Shown here: positions 53,882 through 64,000 of the stretch, one piece after another
Layout: each line of letters starts with the position of its first letter
How positions within the stretch are numbered: position 1 is the first letter of the stretch
Assembly: GCA_958295835.1 (NCBI GenBank)
Contig: OY282378.1
Coordinates: forward strand, 4,861,694-4,925,693
Origin: an uncultured Gammaproteobacteria bacterium
Lineage (GTDB): Bacteria > Pseudomonadota > Gammaproteobacteria > HK1
Direction of reading: 5' to 3'
Length of the DNA: 64,000 nucleotides
Program-made: the position numbers and the translations under genes
The notes under the pieces: generated by a model
What the model was told of the DNA's origin: nothing
The model's database searches: none
Seen by the model: only the letters and a program-made list of their open reading frames with translations

Positions 53882-55048
53882 TCACAGGCGGGAACGGTGG
53901 TCGCGCCCGGAGAACCCGATGAGCGGCTCCTCGATGCCGCGCGTGAGGGCCAGGACCTTGACCGCTTCGCCCATCTCGCCGGGCAAGGTAATTCGCTTGA
54001 TCCGGGTGGTCAATTCAACGAACTCCGCGCTGCCCGGTTCGAGACCGGCCGCCAGATCGAGCAGCCCGCACCCGAGGAGAAACTCGCTCTGGGTGGTGAA
54101 TCCGGCGACGTCGAGCCCGGCCGCACGAGCGATTGCGGTGAAGTCCACGTGCGCGGTGATGTCCTGCAGGCCGCACAGCGCGAGAGCGTCGTCGTGACGG
54201 CGATGCCGGAAATGGCATCGCAGCGTCCCGTCGCGGCGGTCGGGGTGATAGAGCTCGCGGCGGGGGAATCCATAATCGATCACGAGCAGGAGGCCGCGCT
54301 CGATCCGCTCCGCGATGCTCGCGGCCCAGGCGCAACGCGCCGGCCCGATCTCCGAGACGTATCCCACCGGCAGCCTGTGCTCGATCTCGCACTGGATCGA
54401 CTCCACCGCATCGGCAAGCCAGGGCGGCGCCGGGCGCGAGCACCAGCAGGGGTGACCCGCCTCGAACCCGACGCAGTGCATGGAGACGCCGCCGGCGGTC
54501 ACCTCGAACCGTTCGACCGGCAAGGCGTCCACGACTTCGTTGGCCAGCACCACTCCGCGGAACCCGGGCTCGGGAAGCGCGTCCATCCAGCGCACGTTTG
54601 CGAGCGCCTGCGGCGCGTGTGCCTCGATGGTCTCGCGCTGCCGTGCGGCCATTGCACCGCTCAGCTCGAGTATCCGGTAGCGCACGCCTCCCCGCGGTAC
54701 GAGCTCGGCGAGCATCTGGGCCGCCATCGTCCCCGCGCCGGCCCCGATCTCGATGACCTCCCTCCTGCCGGTCAACGACAGGGCCTCACCGACCTGACGC
54801 GCTACGGTGCGCGCGAACAGCGGCGAGAGCTCGGGCGCGGTGACGAAATCGCCCCGGGCTCCGAAGGTTCGCCAGCCGGCGCGGTAGTATCCGAGCCGGG
54901 GGGCATAGAGCGCGGATTCCATGTATCGGGAGAACGGAATCGCCCCTCCGCCGGCCTCGACCTCGGCCCGGATCAGATCATGCATGCGCTCGACGTGCGC
55001 CCGTTCGCCGGCGCCGACAGCAGGAAGTCCAGGCCCCGCCCGCATCAT
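53882..55048 (-). CDS. MidA/NDUFAF7-like SAM-dependent methyltransferase
   Basis: This protein of 388 residues has IPFSRYMESALYAPRLGYYR, GDFVTAPELSPLFARTVARQ, EIGAGAGTMAAQML (motif I) and VLANEVVDALPVERFE, all typical of the NDUFAF7 family of arginine methyltransferases. The tandem ATGs at 55048 and 55045 follow GAGGGGAGGG. The frame upstream to 55402 is not coding. Confidence 0.88.
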   Translation of the reverse strand: MMRAGPGLPAVGAGERAHVERMHDLIRAEVEAGGGAIPFSRYMESALYAPRLGYYRAGWRTFGARGDFVTAPELSPLFARTVARQVGEALSLTGRREVIEIGAGAGTMAAQMLAELVPRGGVRYRILELSGAMAARQRETIEAHAPQALANVRWMDALPEPGFRGVVLANEVVDALPVERFEVTAGGVSMHCVGFEAGHPCWCSRPAPPWLADAVESIQCEIEHRLPVGYVSEIGPARCAWAASIAERIERGLLLVIDYGFPRRELYHPDRRDGTLRCHFRHRRHDDALALCGLQDITAHVDFTAIARAAGLDVAGFTTQSEFLLGCGLLDLAAGLEPGSAEFVELTTRIKRITLPGEMGEAVKVLALTRGIEEPLIGFSGRDHRSRL

Positions 55049-55110
55049 CCCTCCCCTCGCATGGCCGTTATCATTACGCCCATGACGAGCGGAAGCTTCC
55101 ATGCCACACG

Positions 55111-55899
55111 GTGCCGGCACTCCAGGTTGGGGCGGCGGTGAGCGGGACCGTCGAGGCCCGGAGCCGCGTGGCGCTCGTGACCGGCGGCGCGCGGCGCATC
55201 GGGGCAGCCGTCGTACGCGCCCTGCATCGGCGCGGTCTCGGCGTCGCGGTGCACTACCGGGCATCCCGCGACGACGCCCGGGCGCTCGCGCTTGCGCTCG
55301 ACCGCGAGCGCCCGGGAGCGGTGGCGACGTTCTGCTGCGACCTCCTCGACCCCGGCGCCCCGGCCGGACTCGTCTCCGACGTCGTCTCCCGGTTCGGAGC
55401 ACTCGACGTGCTGGTCAACAATGCTTCGAGCTTCTACCCGACCCCGCTGGACACCACCACGGAGGCGGAATGGGACGATGTGGTCGGCACCAACCTGAAG
55501 GCGCCCTTCTTCGTCACCAGGGCCGCCGCGCGGTTCCTTGCCGAAAGCCGCGGCTCGGTCGTGAATCTTGCCGACGTTCATGGGCGCAATCCCGTCACCG
55601 GCTACCCCGTGTACTGCTCGGCCAAGGCGGGGTTGATCATGCTCACGCGCGCCTTGGCGCTGGAGATGGCGCCGGAGGTTCGTGTCAACGCGGTCGCCCC
55701 CGGAATCGCGCTGTGGCCCGAGGGCGACCGCGACGCGCACGCGCAGGCCAGGGCCGTGCGGTCGGTTCCGCTGCGCCGTTCCGGCTCTCCCGAAGAGGTT
55801 GCGGACGCGGTCACGTGGCTTGCGCTCGATGCCCCGTACACCACGGGAGAAGTCCTTGCGGTCGCCGGCGGCCGCGGGATCGGGACGATCGGTCCTTGA
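55111..55899 (+). CDS. Pteridine reductase (short-chain dehydrogenase)
   Basis: The 262-residue SDR has ALVTGGARRIGAAVVRALHR, NNASSFYPTPL, YCSAKAGLIML (Y-x3-K) and TTGEVLAVAGGR. The NNASSFYPTP block marks pteridine reductases, which reduce dihydrobiopterin or dihydrofolate. The frame opens with GTG at 55111; GTG at 55138 is an alternative start. folB nearby fits the pterin link. Confidence 0.88.
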   Translation: MPALQVGAAVSGTVEARSRVALVTGGARRIGAAVVRALHRRGLGVAVHYRASRDDARALALALDRERPGAVATFCCDLLDPGAPAGLVSDVVSRFGALDVLVNNASSFYPTPLDTTTEAEWDDVVGTNLKAPFFVTRAAARFLAESRGSVVNLADVHGRNPVTGYPVYCSAKAGLIMLTRALALEMAPEVRVNAVAPGIALWPEGDRDAHAQARAVRSVPLRRSGSPEEVADAVTWLALDAPYTTGEVLAVAGGRGIGTIGP

Positions 55900-55956
55900 G
55901 CGCCGGTTCGAAGGCGGCACGGCGGGATCGACGTTCCCGCGGCATCCTGCCGCCGG

Positions 55957-56499
55957 TCACCGCGTGGCGCGGCGCTGAATCACATCGGTGTGGGTCCCGA
56001 ATGCGCCGTCACGGCGGTCCCGGAACCAGAGCTCCAGGGTGCGCGAGATGGCGGGGAACGCAATCTCGTCCCACGGCACCTCGGCTTCGTCGAACAGGCG
56101 CGTGTCCAGGCTCTCCGCGCCCGGCGAGAACGACCCGCCGACGAGACAGCCCCGGAACATCACGTAGACCTGGTTGATCCGGGGGATGTCGAGGCAGGTG
56201 AACAAGGCGTCGACCTCCACCCGGGCGTTCGCCTCTTCGAACGTCTCCCGCACCGCTGCCTCTTCCATCGTCTCGCCGTTCTCCATGAACCCGGCCGGGA
56301 GCGTCCACCGCCCCGACCGCGGCTCGATCGCACGGCGGCAAAGCAGCACCCTCCCCTCATGCTCCGGAACGCATCCCGCGACGATCTTCGGGTTCTGGTA
56401 GTGGATGGTTCCACAGACGTCGCAGATGTGGCGCGGACGGTCGTCGCCGGGAGGGATGCGCAGCACCACCGGCGCCGCGCATTGAGAGCAGAAGTTCAC
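55957..56499 (-). CDS. Nudix hydrolase with N-terminal zinc ribbon
   Basis: The 180-residue protein has a zinc ribbon (CSQCAAP ... CDVCGTIHYQNPKIVAG) and the Nudix box GFMENGETMEEAAVRETFEE. The GTG at 56499 follows GGGGAG. It hydrolyses a nucleoside-diphosphate-linked substrate; zinc-ribbon versions resemble NADH pyrophosphatase relatives. Confidence 0.9.
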   Translation of the reverse strand: MNFCSQCAAPVVLRIPPGDDRPRHICDVCGTIHYQNPKIVAGCVPEHEGRVLLCRRAIEPRSGRWTLPAGFMENGETMEEAAVRETFEEANARVEVDALFTCLDIPRINQVYVMFRGCLVGGSFSPGAESLDTRLFDEAEVPWDEIAFPAISRTLELWFRDRRDGAFGTHTDVIQRRATR

Positions 56500-56515
56500 G
56501 GATGCATTCTCCCCG

Positions 56516-56678
56516 TCATCCGTGCACCGCATCGGCGATGCGGTGCATCTCGTGCGTTTCCTCGAATTCGCTCCGGAGCTGGGCGAACGTGCGCGGCACC
56601 AGAGGGTGCTTCGTCGCAGGCCCGCTCTCGGCGGGCGAGCACGTACGCGTACGAGAGTACGTCCACCCGCTCAGTCAT
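56516..56678 (-). pseudogene. Possible small frameshifted gene between folB and the Nudix gene
   Basis: From an ATG at 56678 (overlapping the folB stop) the frame reads MTERVDVLSYAYVLARR. A coding-like peptide GPATKHPLVPRTFAQLRSEF then EETHEMHRIADAVHG lies one frame over and stops at 56516. One lost base would join them into a 53-residue protein. It may also be chance. Confidence 0.3.
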
Positions 56679-57093
56679 CCGGTTTGCGCCCTCGCTCGAT
56701 CACGATGCCGACACCCGCCGCGCCGCGCAGGGCGCCGACCTTGTTCAGCTTCACCCGCACCCATGGAACCGGGAACTCGTCGAGCACCAGCGCCGCGATG
56801 CGCTCGGCGAGGGTCTCGACCAGAAAAAAGCTCGACTCGCCCACGAACTGCTGCACGCGCTTCGAAACCGACTTGTAATCGAGGGCGTCCGCCACGTCGT
56901 CGCTCGCCGCGGCCCGCGCGATCTCGGTGCCCATCTCCAGGTCGATGACCACCGGCTGCCGGATTCGGCGCTCCCAGTCGTAGACCCCGATGACGGTGTC
57001 CACCCGCAACGCTTCGATGAAGATGATGTCCAGAGCCCGGTCTCCCGATCGTTCCACCCGGCCAGTGTGCTCGTCCGTCTCCGTTCCCGCCAT
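56671..57093 (-). CDS. folB: Dihydroneopterin aldolase FolB
   Basis: The 140-residue protein has IIFIEALRVDTVIGVYDWER, ALDYKSVSKRVQQFV, LVETLAERIAALVL and VRVKLNKVGAL. It makes 6-hydroxymethyl-dihydropterin in folate synthesis. The N-terminal 20 residues may not belong to the fold; an internal start is possible. Confidence 0.93.
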   Translation of the reverse strand: MAGTETDEHTGRVERSGDRALDIIFIEALRVDTVIGVYDWERRIRQPVVIDLEMGTEIARAAASDDVADALDYKSVSKRVQQFVGESSFFLVETLAERIAALVLDEFPVPWVRVKLNKVGALRGAAGVGIVIERGRKPDD

Positions 57094-57178
57094 CCGCGCG
57101 AAACTCTACCTGCTCCGCATCGGGCGCGCATGTGCCGGGCGCTTGACCTGTTCGCCGGTGCACCGGTCCAATAGCGTG

Positions 57179-57775
57179 ATGATCGATGCTGCCGTGGTGC
57201 TCATCGCCTACTTCATCGGATCGATCGCGTCGGCGATCGTGGTATGTCGCGCGATGGGTCTGCCCGATCCCCGTGGCGAGGGCTCCGGCAATCCCGGCGC
57301 GACCAACGTCCTGCGCATCGCCGGCAAGGGACCCGCGGCCCTCACCCTCGCCGGCGACGTGCTGAAGGGCGTCCTGCCGGTGCTTCTTGCAGGCAGCCTG
57401 TCGCTCTCGCCGACCGTCGAAGCGCTCTCGGCCCTTGCCGCCTTCCTCGGCCACCTCCATCCACTGTATTTCCGCTTCCAGGGAGGAAAGGGCATGGCGA
57501 CCGCGCTCGGTGCGATCACCGCGCTGGCCTGGCCGATCGGCTGCGTGATGGGCGCACTCTGGCTCGCGGTCGCGGCCGTGACCCGTTACTCCTCGCTCGC
57601 CTCGATGACCGCTGCGATTGGAGCACCGGTGGCCGCTCTGTGGTTCGCCCCCGAGCCTGCAAGCATGGTGGTTCTCGCAGTGATCGCGGCATTCGTGCTG
57701 TGGCGCCATCGCGCCAACATCCGCCGGCTCGTCGATGGAACCGAAAGCCGGATCGGTCAACGTGCGGCCAGGTAG
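57179..57775 (+). CDS. plsY: Acyl-phosphate:glycerol-3-phosphate acyltransferase PlsY
   Basis: The 198-residue membrane protein has IGSIASAIVVCRAMGLPDPR, GSGNPGATNVLRIAGK and FRFQGGKGMATALG, the three PlsY motifs. It performs the first acylation in phospholipid synthesis. folB and plsY are divergent, as in many gammaproteobacteria. Confidence 0.95.
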   Translation: MIDAAVVLIAYFIGSIASAIVVCRAMGLPDPRGEGSGNPGATNVLRIAGKGPAALTLAGDVLKGVLPVLLAGSLSLSPTVEALSALAAFLGHLHPLYFRFQGGKGMATALGAITALAWPIGCVMGALWLAVAAVTRYSSLASMTAAIGAPVAALWFAPEPASMVVLAVIAAFVLWRHRANIRRLVDGTESRIGQRAAR

Positions 57776-57787
57776 CCGCGCGCCGGC

Positions 57788-58807
57788 TCAAGCGCCGGGC
57801 GGGCGCAGCTCTTCCAGCCCCCAGCGCGCTCTTGCGCCGAACCGTCGAGGCTCGCTGGCCCCATGGAGAAGCCGGCAGCATCCCGCGTAGGCGATCATCG
57901 CTCCGTTGTCGGTGCACAGCTCGGGACGCGGGTAGCTCACCGCCGCGTCCTCGCGTTGCGCCATGTCCGCGAGCGCCGCGCGCAGCCGCCGGTTCGCGCC
58001 GACCCCGCCGGAGACGACCAGCACCGGCAGCCCGGTCGCCCGCAGAGCACGACGGCACTTGATGACCAGCGTGTCGACCACCGCGTCCTCGAACGCGCGC
58101 GCCACGTCGGCCAGGAATCGTTCATCACGATGTCCTCCCGCCAACGTGTTGAGCGCGAACGTCTTCAGGCCGCTGAAGCTGAAATCGAGCCCGGGGCGAT
58201 CCGTCATGGGCCGGGGAAACCGGAAACGGCCAGGGTCGCCGTTGCGGGCCAGGTCGGCGAGCGCCGGCCCGCCGGGGTATGGGAGTCCGAGCAGGGTCGC
58301 GACCTTGTCGAACGCCTCCCCTGCCGCGTCGTCGACCGACTCTCCCAGGATTTCATACGCGCCAACCCCCTCGACCTCGACGAGCTGGGTATGCCCGCCC
58401 GAGACGAGCAGGGCCAGGAAAGGAAACGCGGGCGGATCGGGCTCCAGCATCGGGGCAAGGAGGTGACCTTCCATGTGGTGGACGCCAAGCGCCGCCACCC
58501 CCCACGCCCAGGCGAGGCTCCGGCCGAACGCGGTGCCGACCAGCAGCGCTCCGACCAGCCCCGGGCCGGCGGTATAGGCCACTCCATCGACGTCTCCGGG
58601 CCGAGAGCCGGACTCCTCCAACACCCGCCGCACCAGAGGCGGCAGCCGCCGGACGTGATCGCGCGAAGCGAGCTCCGGCACCACGCCCCCGAATTCGGCG
58701 TGGACGGCGCTCTGCGTGTGCACGGCGTGTGCGAGCAGGCCGCGCGCGGCGTCGTAGACCGCGACGCCGGTCTCGTCGCAGGAAGTCTCGATTCCAAGGA
58801 CGCGCAT
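57788..58807 (-). CDS. tsaD: tRNA N6-adenosine threonylcarbamoyltransferase TsaD
   Basis: The 339-residue protein has [27 protein letters not shown] (metal His), [20 protein letters not shown] and [13 protein letters not shown]. It attaches threonylcarbamoyl to A37 of ANN-decoding tRNAs. It diverges from rpsU, the common arrangement. Confidence 0.97.
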   Translation of the reverse strand: MRVLGIETSCDETGVAVYDAARGLLAHAVHTQSAVHAEFGGVVPELASRDHVRRLPPLVRRVLEESGSRPGDVDGVAYTAGPGLVGALLVGTAFGRSLAWAWGVAALGVHHMEGHLLAPMLEPDPPAFPFLALLVSGGHTQLVEVEGVGAYEILGESVDDAAGEAFDKVATLLGLPYPGGPALADLARNGDPGRFRFPRPMTDRPGLDFSFSGLKTFALNTLAGGHRDERFLADVARAFEDAVVDTLVIKCRRALRATGLPVLVVSGGVGANRRLRAALADMAQREDAAVSYPRPELCTDNGAMIAYAGCCRLLHGASEPRRFGARARWGLEELRPPGA

Positions 58808-59073
58808 CCGGCACCATATGCCCCATCACGCTGCGTTTGACAACCGGCCGGTTCGCTCTCCCGCCTGCCACCTGCGACATGAGTTCGTGGATCGTCCCAT
58901 CGACCTCGATCGGCGAGATGGACTCTCCTCCCAAGGTGGTGACATCCGTCGATCGGCCCATCGGCTGCTGCACGGGCGCCGACCTCCACGCCTTTGCCGA
59001 GGCGTGCGGAGAGGGTATATTCGTGCGTCCACCGTCAAGCGCCCGACCACTTTCAGATGAGGAACCCGTCTCG

Positions 59074-59289
59074 ATGCCGCAAATCCGTGTGAAGGAGAAT
59101 GAGCCTTTCGACGTCGCGCTCCGCCGTTTCAAGCGCGCCTGCGAGAAGGCCGGCGTACTGACCGAGGTGCGCCGTCGCGAGTACCACGAAAAGCCCACGT
59201 CGATCCGCAAACGCAAGGCCGCCGCCGCGGTGAAACGCCACTTGAAGAAGATCCAGCGCGAGCAGATCCGACGCACCCGGCTGTACTGA
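59074..59289 (+). CDS. rpsU: 30S ribosomal protein S21
   Basis: The 71-residue product [20 protein letters not shown] then [20 protein letters not shown] matches S21. It is the first gene of the macromolecular synthesis operon (rpsU-dnaG-rpoD). Confidence 0.97.
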   Translation: MPQIRVKENEPFDVALRRFKRACEKAGVLTEVRRREYHEKPTSIRKRKAAAAVKRHLKKIQREQIRRTRLY

Positions 59290-59314
59290 GGCTCTCCCGC
59301 CGCCGTCCCGCGCC

Positions 59315-59770
59315 GTGTCCGATCCACTGAAAGCCCGTATTCTCGAAGATGTGAAGGACGCGATGCGCGCCCGGGACAAGGCGCGGCTCGGGACCTTGCG
59401 CATGGTCACCGCGGCGATCAAGCAACGGGAGGTCGACCAGCGCATCTCGCACCTCGACGACGCCTCCGTCGTGGCGGTGCTGGAGAAGATGCTCAAGCAG
59501 CGCCGCGAGTCGGCGACCCAGTACGAAGACGCGGGCCGCGACGATTTGGCGGCGGCCGAACGCGGCGAGATCGCGATCATCGAGCAGTACATGCCGCGGG
59601 CGCTCGACGCCGCCGAGATCGACGCGATGGTCGAAGCCGCCATCGACGATGCCGGAGCCGCGACGATGAAGGACATGGGTCGCGTGATGGGCCTGCTCAA
59701 GCCCCGGATGCAGGGCCGCGCGGACATGGGCGCGGTGAGCGCGACGGTCAAGGCCAGGCTGTCCGGCTGA
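59315..59770 (+). CDS. GatB/YqeY domain protein
   Basis: The 151-residue protein starts with GTG at 59315 and has LGTLRMVTAAIKQREVDQRI, YEDAGRDDLAAAERGEIAII and the helical GRVMGLLKPRMQGRADM. The domain resembles the tRNA-binding tail of the GatB amidotransferase subunit. It lies between rpsU and dnaG in many proteobacteria. Confidence 0.93.
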   Translation: MSDPLKARILEDVKDAMRARDKARLGTLRMVTAAIKQREVDQRISHLDDASVVAVLEKMLKQRRESATQYEDAGRDDLAAAERGEIAIIEQYMPRALDAAEIDAMVEAAIDDAGAATMKDMGRVMGLLKPRMQGRADMGAVSATVKARLSG

Positions 59771-59820
59771 ACGCTCTTCCGGGGCCCCGTCCGGCGGACC
59801 CTCGAACATCGCGACATCAC

Positions 59821-61626
59821 ATGGCGGGGCGGATTCCCGAGTCATTCATCGACGACCTCGTCGCGGCGACCGACATCGTCGAGGTCATCGAACACTACGT
59901 TCCGCTCAAGCGCGCCGGCAAGGAGTTCAAGGCGTGCTGCCCGTTCCACGACGAGAAGACGCCGTCGTTCACCGTCGTCCCGGACAAGCAGTTCTACCAC
60001 TGCTTCGGCTGCGGCGCGCACGGATCCGCGGTCGGCTTCCTGATGGACTACGCGAACCTGGAGTTCGTCGAGGCAGTGGAAGAGCTGGCCCGCCGAGCCG
60101 GGCGTGACGTACCCCGCGAAGGCGGCGGCGCGCGTGGACCGCACGAGGACTTCGAGCCGGTCTTCATGGCGCTCGAAAGAGCCAATGCGTACTTCCAGCG
60201 ACAGCTCCGGCGCCACCCGCAGGCATCACGGGCGGTGGAGTACCTCAAGGGACGCGGCCTCTCGGGAAGGATCGCGGCCGAATTCCAGCTCGGCTTCGCC
60301 CCGCCCGGATGGGACGGGCTGCTGCGGGAGCTCGGCATCGACGACTCCGCGCGCGCCACGCTCGTCCGGGCGGGCCTGCTTGTCGAGCGCGACGGCGATC
60401 GCCCCTACGACCGGTTCCGCGACCGGATCATCTTCCCCATCCACGATGTCAAGGGGCGCGTCGCCGGCTTCGGCGCCCGGATCATCGACAGCGGCGAGCC
60501 GAAGTACCTCAACTCTCCGGAGACACCGGTGTTTCAAAAGGGCCGCGGGCTCTACGGACTGTGGCGGGCGCGGCGTGCAGGACGCTCCCCGGCGCGGCTG
60601 CTCGTGGTGGAGGGCTACATGGACGTGGTGGCGCTCGCGCAGTCGGGGATCGACTACGCGGTAGCGACCCTCGGCACCGCCGCGACCGAAGCCCACGTCC
60701 AGCGTCTGTTTCGCGCCGTCAACGACGTCGTGTTCTGCTTCGACGGCGACGAGGCCGGCCGGCGCGCCGCATGGCGCGCGGCGGAAAACACGCTTCCATC
60801 GATGAAGGCCGGCCGTTACGCACGGTTCCTGTTCCTCCCCGAGGGCGAGGATCCCGACAGCCTCGTCCGCACGGAGGGCAGGCAGGTGTTCGAGAGCCGC
60901 CTCGGAGATGCGCTGCCGTTGAGCCGATTTCTGTTCGATCGGCTCGCCACGGGGATCGATCCGGGCACGCCGGAGGGAGACGCGCGCTTCGTCGAGGATT
61001 TCCGCCCCCACGTCGAGCGAGTCCCGGCCGGTGCGTATCGGCGTCAGCTCGTGAGCCGGATCGGGGAGCTGTACGCCGCACGGGTCCCTGCCGGTCCGTA
61101 TCGACGTCAGATTGAGACGTGGTTCGACGCGCTGTCGAGAGACGATTCACCGGAAGGACTGGGCCGGCTCGGCAACAGGATCCATGCGCACACCAGGCGC
61201 CTCCAGGGCTCGGGATCCCCCGCGACGCGCGCGGCGCGGATGCTGCTCCACGAGCCGTCGCTGGCGGCCGAAGCCGTCGACCCGGAGCTGCTGCGCAGGG
61301 CGGGCGTCGCGGACGCGGATCTGCTTGCCCATCTGATTGAAATTCTGCGCGCACGCCCCGACCTGAAGACGGCCGGGCTGGTGGAGCACCATCGCCAGCA
61401 CGAATGGTTCCGAAGAATCGAGAGACTCTCCCACAGCGAGCCGGAGCTCTCCGATCCGGATCTGCTTCGCAGAGAGTTCGTCCACTGCCTGCGGTGGGTG
61501 ACGGACCAGGCCAGGCATCACAGGGCGCGACGCCGCCTCGACGAGCTGAAGAATCGGCATCCATCCGAGCTGAACGACGCGGAGCGGCGAGAGCTCACCG
61601 AGCTGACTGCCCGCAAGCGACGCTGA
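59821..61626 (+). CDS. dnaG: DNA primase DnaG
   Basis: The 601-residue protein has the zinc domain CCPFHDEKTPSF ... HCFGCGAHGSAVGF, the TOPRIM region (LLVVEGYMDVVAL; VFCFDGDEAGRRAAWRA; LPEGEDPDSLV) and a C-terminal DnaB-binding helical part. It makes RNA primers at the replication fork. Confidence 0.97.
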   Translation: MAGRIPESFIDDLVAATDIVEVIEHYVPLKRAGKEFKACCPFHDEKTPSFTVVPDKQFYHCFGCGAHGSAVGFLMDYANLEFVEAVEELARRAGRDVPREGGGARGPHEDFEPVFMALERANAYFQRQLRRHPQASRAVEYLKGRGLSGRIAAEFQLGFAPPGWDGLLRELGIDDSARATLVRAGLLVERDGDRPYDRFRDRIIFPIHDVKGRVAGFGARIIDSGEPKYLNSPETPVFQKGRGLYGLWRARRAGRSPARLLVVEGYMDVVALAQSGIDYAVATLGTAATEAHVQRLFRAVNDVVFCFDGDEAGRRAAWRAAENTLPSMKAGRYARFLFLPEGEDPDSLVRTEGRQVFESRLGDALPLSRFLFDRLATGIDPGTPEGDARFVEDFRPHVERVPAGAYRRQLVSRIGELYAARVPAGPYRRQIETWFDALSRDDSPEGLGRLGNRIHAHTRRLQGSGSPATRAARMLLHEPSLAAEAVDPELLRRAGVADADLLAHLIEILRARPDLKTAGLVEHHRQHEWFRRIERLSHSEPELSDPDLLRREFVHCLRWVTDQARHHRARRRLDELKNRHPSELNDAERRELTELTARKRR

Positions 61627-61799
61627 ATCGCGGGCGCCCGACTCCCCGTGGCCGCCCGCGGCGAGGCGAGGCGTGAACCTGATTCCACGAAATCCGTCCA
61701 ACCCGATGCAGATTCCCGGCAGAGCGGATCCGCCCTCTGTCTGCTAGACTGCGCGGTTACGCCGCTCCGACCAATCACATCATGGATATGGGTGGGACC

Positions 61800-63602
<1,803 letters not shown>

Positions 63603-63688
63603 GGCGGAATTGCGCCGCCGCGAACGGCTCGGCGGCCGCTGCCCGCATCGAACAACCCGCCGGCGCGAGAGAGCAGGAACAGGGTTAC

Positions 63689-63721
63689 GGAGAGAGCCGC
63701 GCCTTGAACGCGGCCTCTCCG
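63689..63721 (+). terminator. Hairpin after rpoD
   Basis: GGAGAGAGCCGCG pairs with CGCGGCCTCTCC with one bulged A. There is no T tract. It lies between rpoD and a convergent gene. Confidence 0.35.
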
Positions 63722-63786
63722 GTAGAGAACGGCGACGACCGCACCTCCCTTTCGCCCGCGGGATTGAACCGTTCCGGGATACTGCC

Positions 63787-64000
63787 TTACTTCTTCGGCT
63801 CGGTCTTGCCGTCGTAGCGCTTTCGCCATTCGGCGACGATTCGACCCTTGTTCTTCGCCGCCCATACGAAGTCGTTGTTGATCATGCGATCCTGGACCTC
63901 GGGGGGAAAGTGCTCGCGTTTCCGGATCTTGACGGGCATCGCGACCACGGAGTAGCGCGAGGCATAGATCTCCATCGCCGGTCCGGTGACGGTCCAGTCG
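63787..64000 (-). CDS. ABC transporter substrate-binding protein, C-terminal part
   Basis: The minus strand enters from the right edge and reads DWTVTGPAMEIYASRYSVVA, MPVKIRKREHFPPEVQDRMI, then NNDFVWAAKNKGRIVAEWRK to the stop at 63787. The pattern NDF.WA..N...I..EW..RY resembles the end of iron/2-aminoethylphosphonate-type ABC binding proteins. Most of the gene is outside the window, so the assignment is tentative. Confidence 0.6.
   Translation of the reverse strand, partial: DWTVTGPAMEIYASRYSVVAMPVKIRKREHFPPEVQDRMINNDFVWAAKNKGRIVAEWRKRYDGKTEPKK

Overview
The window looks like chromosome of a GC-rich gammaproteobacterium, with short stretches of acquired DNA. The placement rests on the RpoD N-terminus, the rpsU-(yqeY)-dnaG-rpoD order and the hisI-hisE-tatA-tatB-tatC order. 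Most genes have strong GC bias at third codon positions, so nearly all long antisense frames are shadows.

Layout. 0-5.8 kb (minus): a peptide-type ABC importer (binding protein, two permeases, one double ATPase) followed by the start of a Rieske oxygenase. 6.0-6.9 kb: an Fe(II)/2-oxoglutarate oxygenase. 7.1-23.7 kb: the glycolate oxidase genes glcD and glcE-glcF, split by about 12.3 kb of unrelated DNA (8.7-20.9 kb). The split DNA holds a PqqD-like recognition protein, a GT8-like glycosyltransferase, an HPr-kinase-like protein, an asparagine-synthase-like cyclase, two tandem 65-residue peptide genes, two sulfotransferases, a DUF3604 protein and a double GT8-like protein. I read it as a candidate lasso-like RiPP cluster with phosphorylation, glycosylation and sulfation enzymes. 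The cyclase frame is broken at a 20-nt C tract.

23.7-31.1 kb is an accessory island: an IS5-family element with frameshifted transposase, an ISAs1-type remnant, a broken ribbon-helix-helix gene, a CopG-like antitoxin, an AT-rich foreign gene, two overlapping Myb/SANT-like genes and several small unknowns. 31.3-37.1 kb is an overlapping operon: a glycosyltransferase/radical-SAM fusion, a WG-repeat/O-methyltransferase fusion, and a histidine phosphatase joined in frame to an adenosine/adenine deaminase. 37.4-40.7 kb is a TRAP transporter (dctPQM). 40.7-43.0 kb is a decayed second copy of the RiPP-type locus (Asp/Asn hydroxylase-like gene, sulfotransferase, truncated HPr-kinase, cyclase start). 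43.2-46.3 kb carries a Uma2-like protein and an AAA-ATPase-like protein.

47.3-64 kb is conserved core: rpmB-rpmG, an acyl desaturase, tatABC, hisIE, an NDUFA9-like epimerase, uppP, a MidA-like methyltransferase, pteridine reductase, Nudix hydrolase, folB, plsY, tsaD, rpsU, yqeY, dnaG, rpoD, and the C-terminus of an ABC binding protein.

The main novelty candidates are the RiPP-like cluster inserted in the glycolate oxidase locus, with its decayed copies and homopolymer switch, and the glycosyltransferase-radical-SAM / WG-methyltransferase / phosphatase operon.
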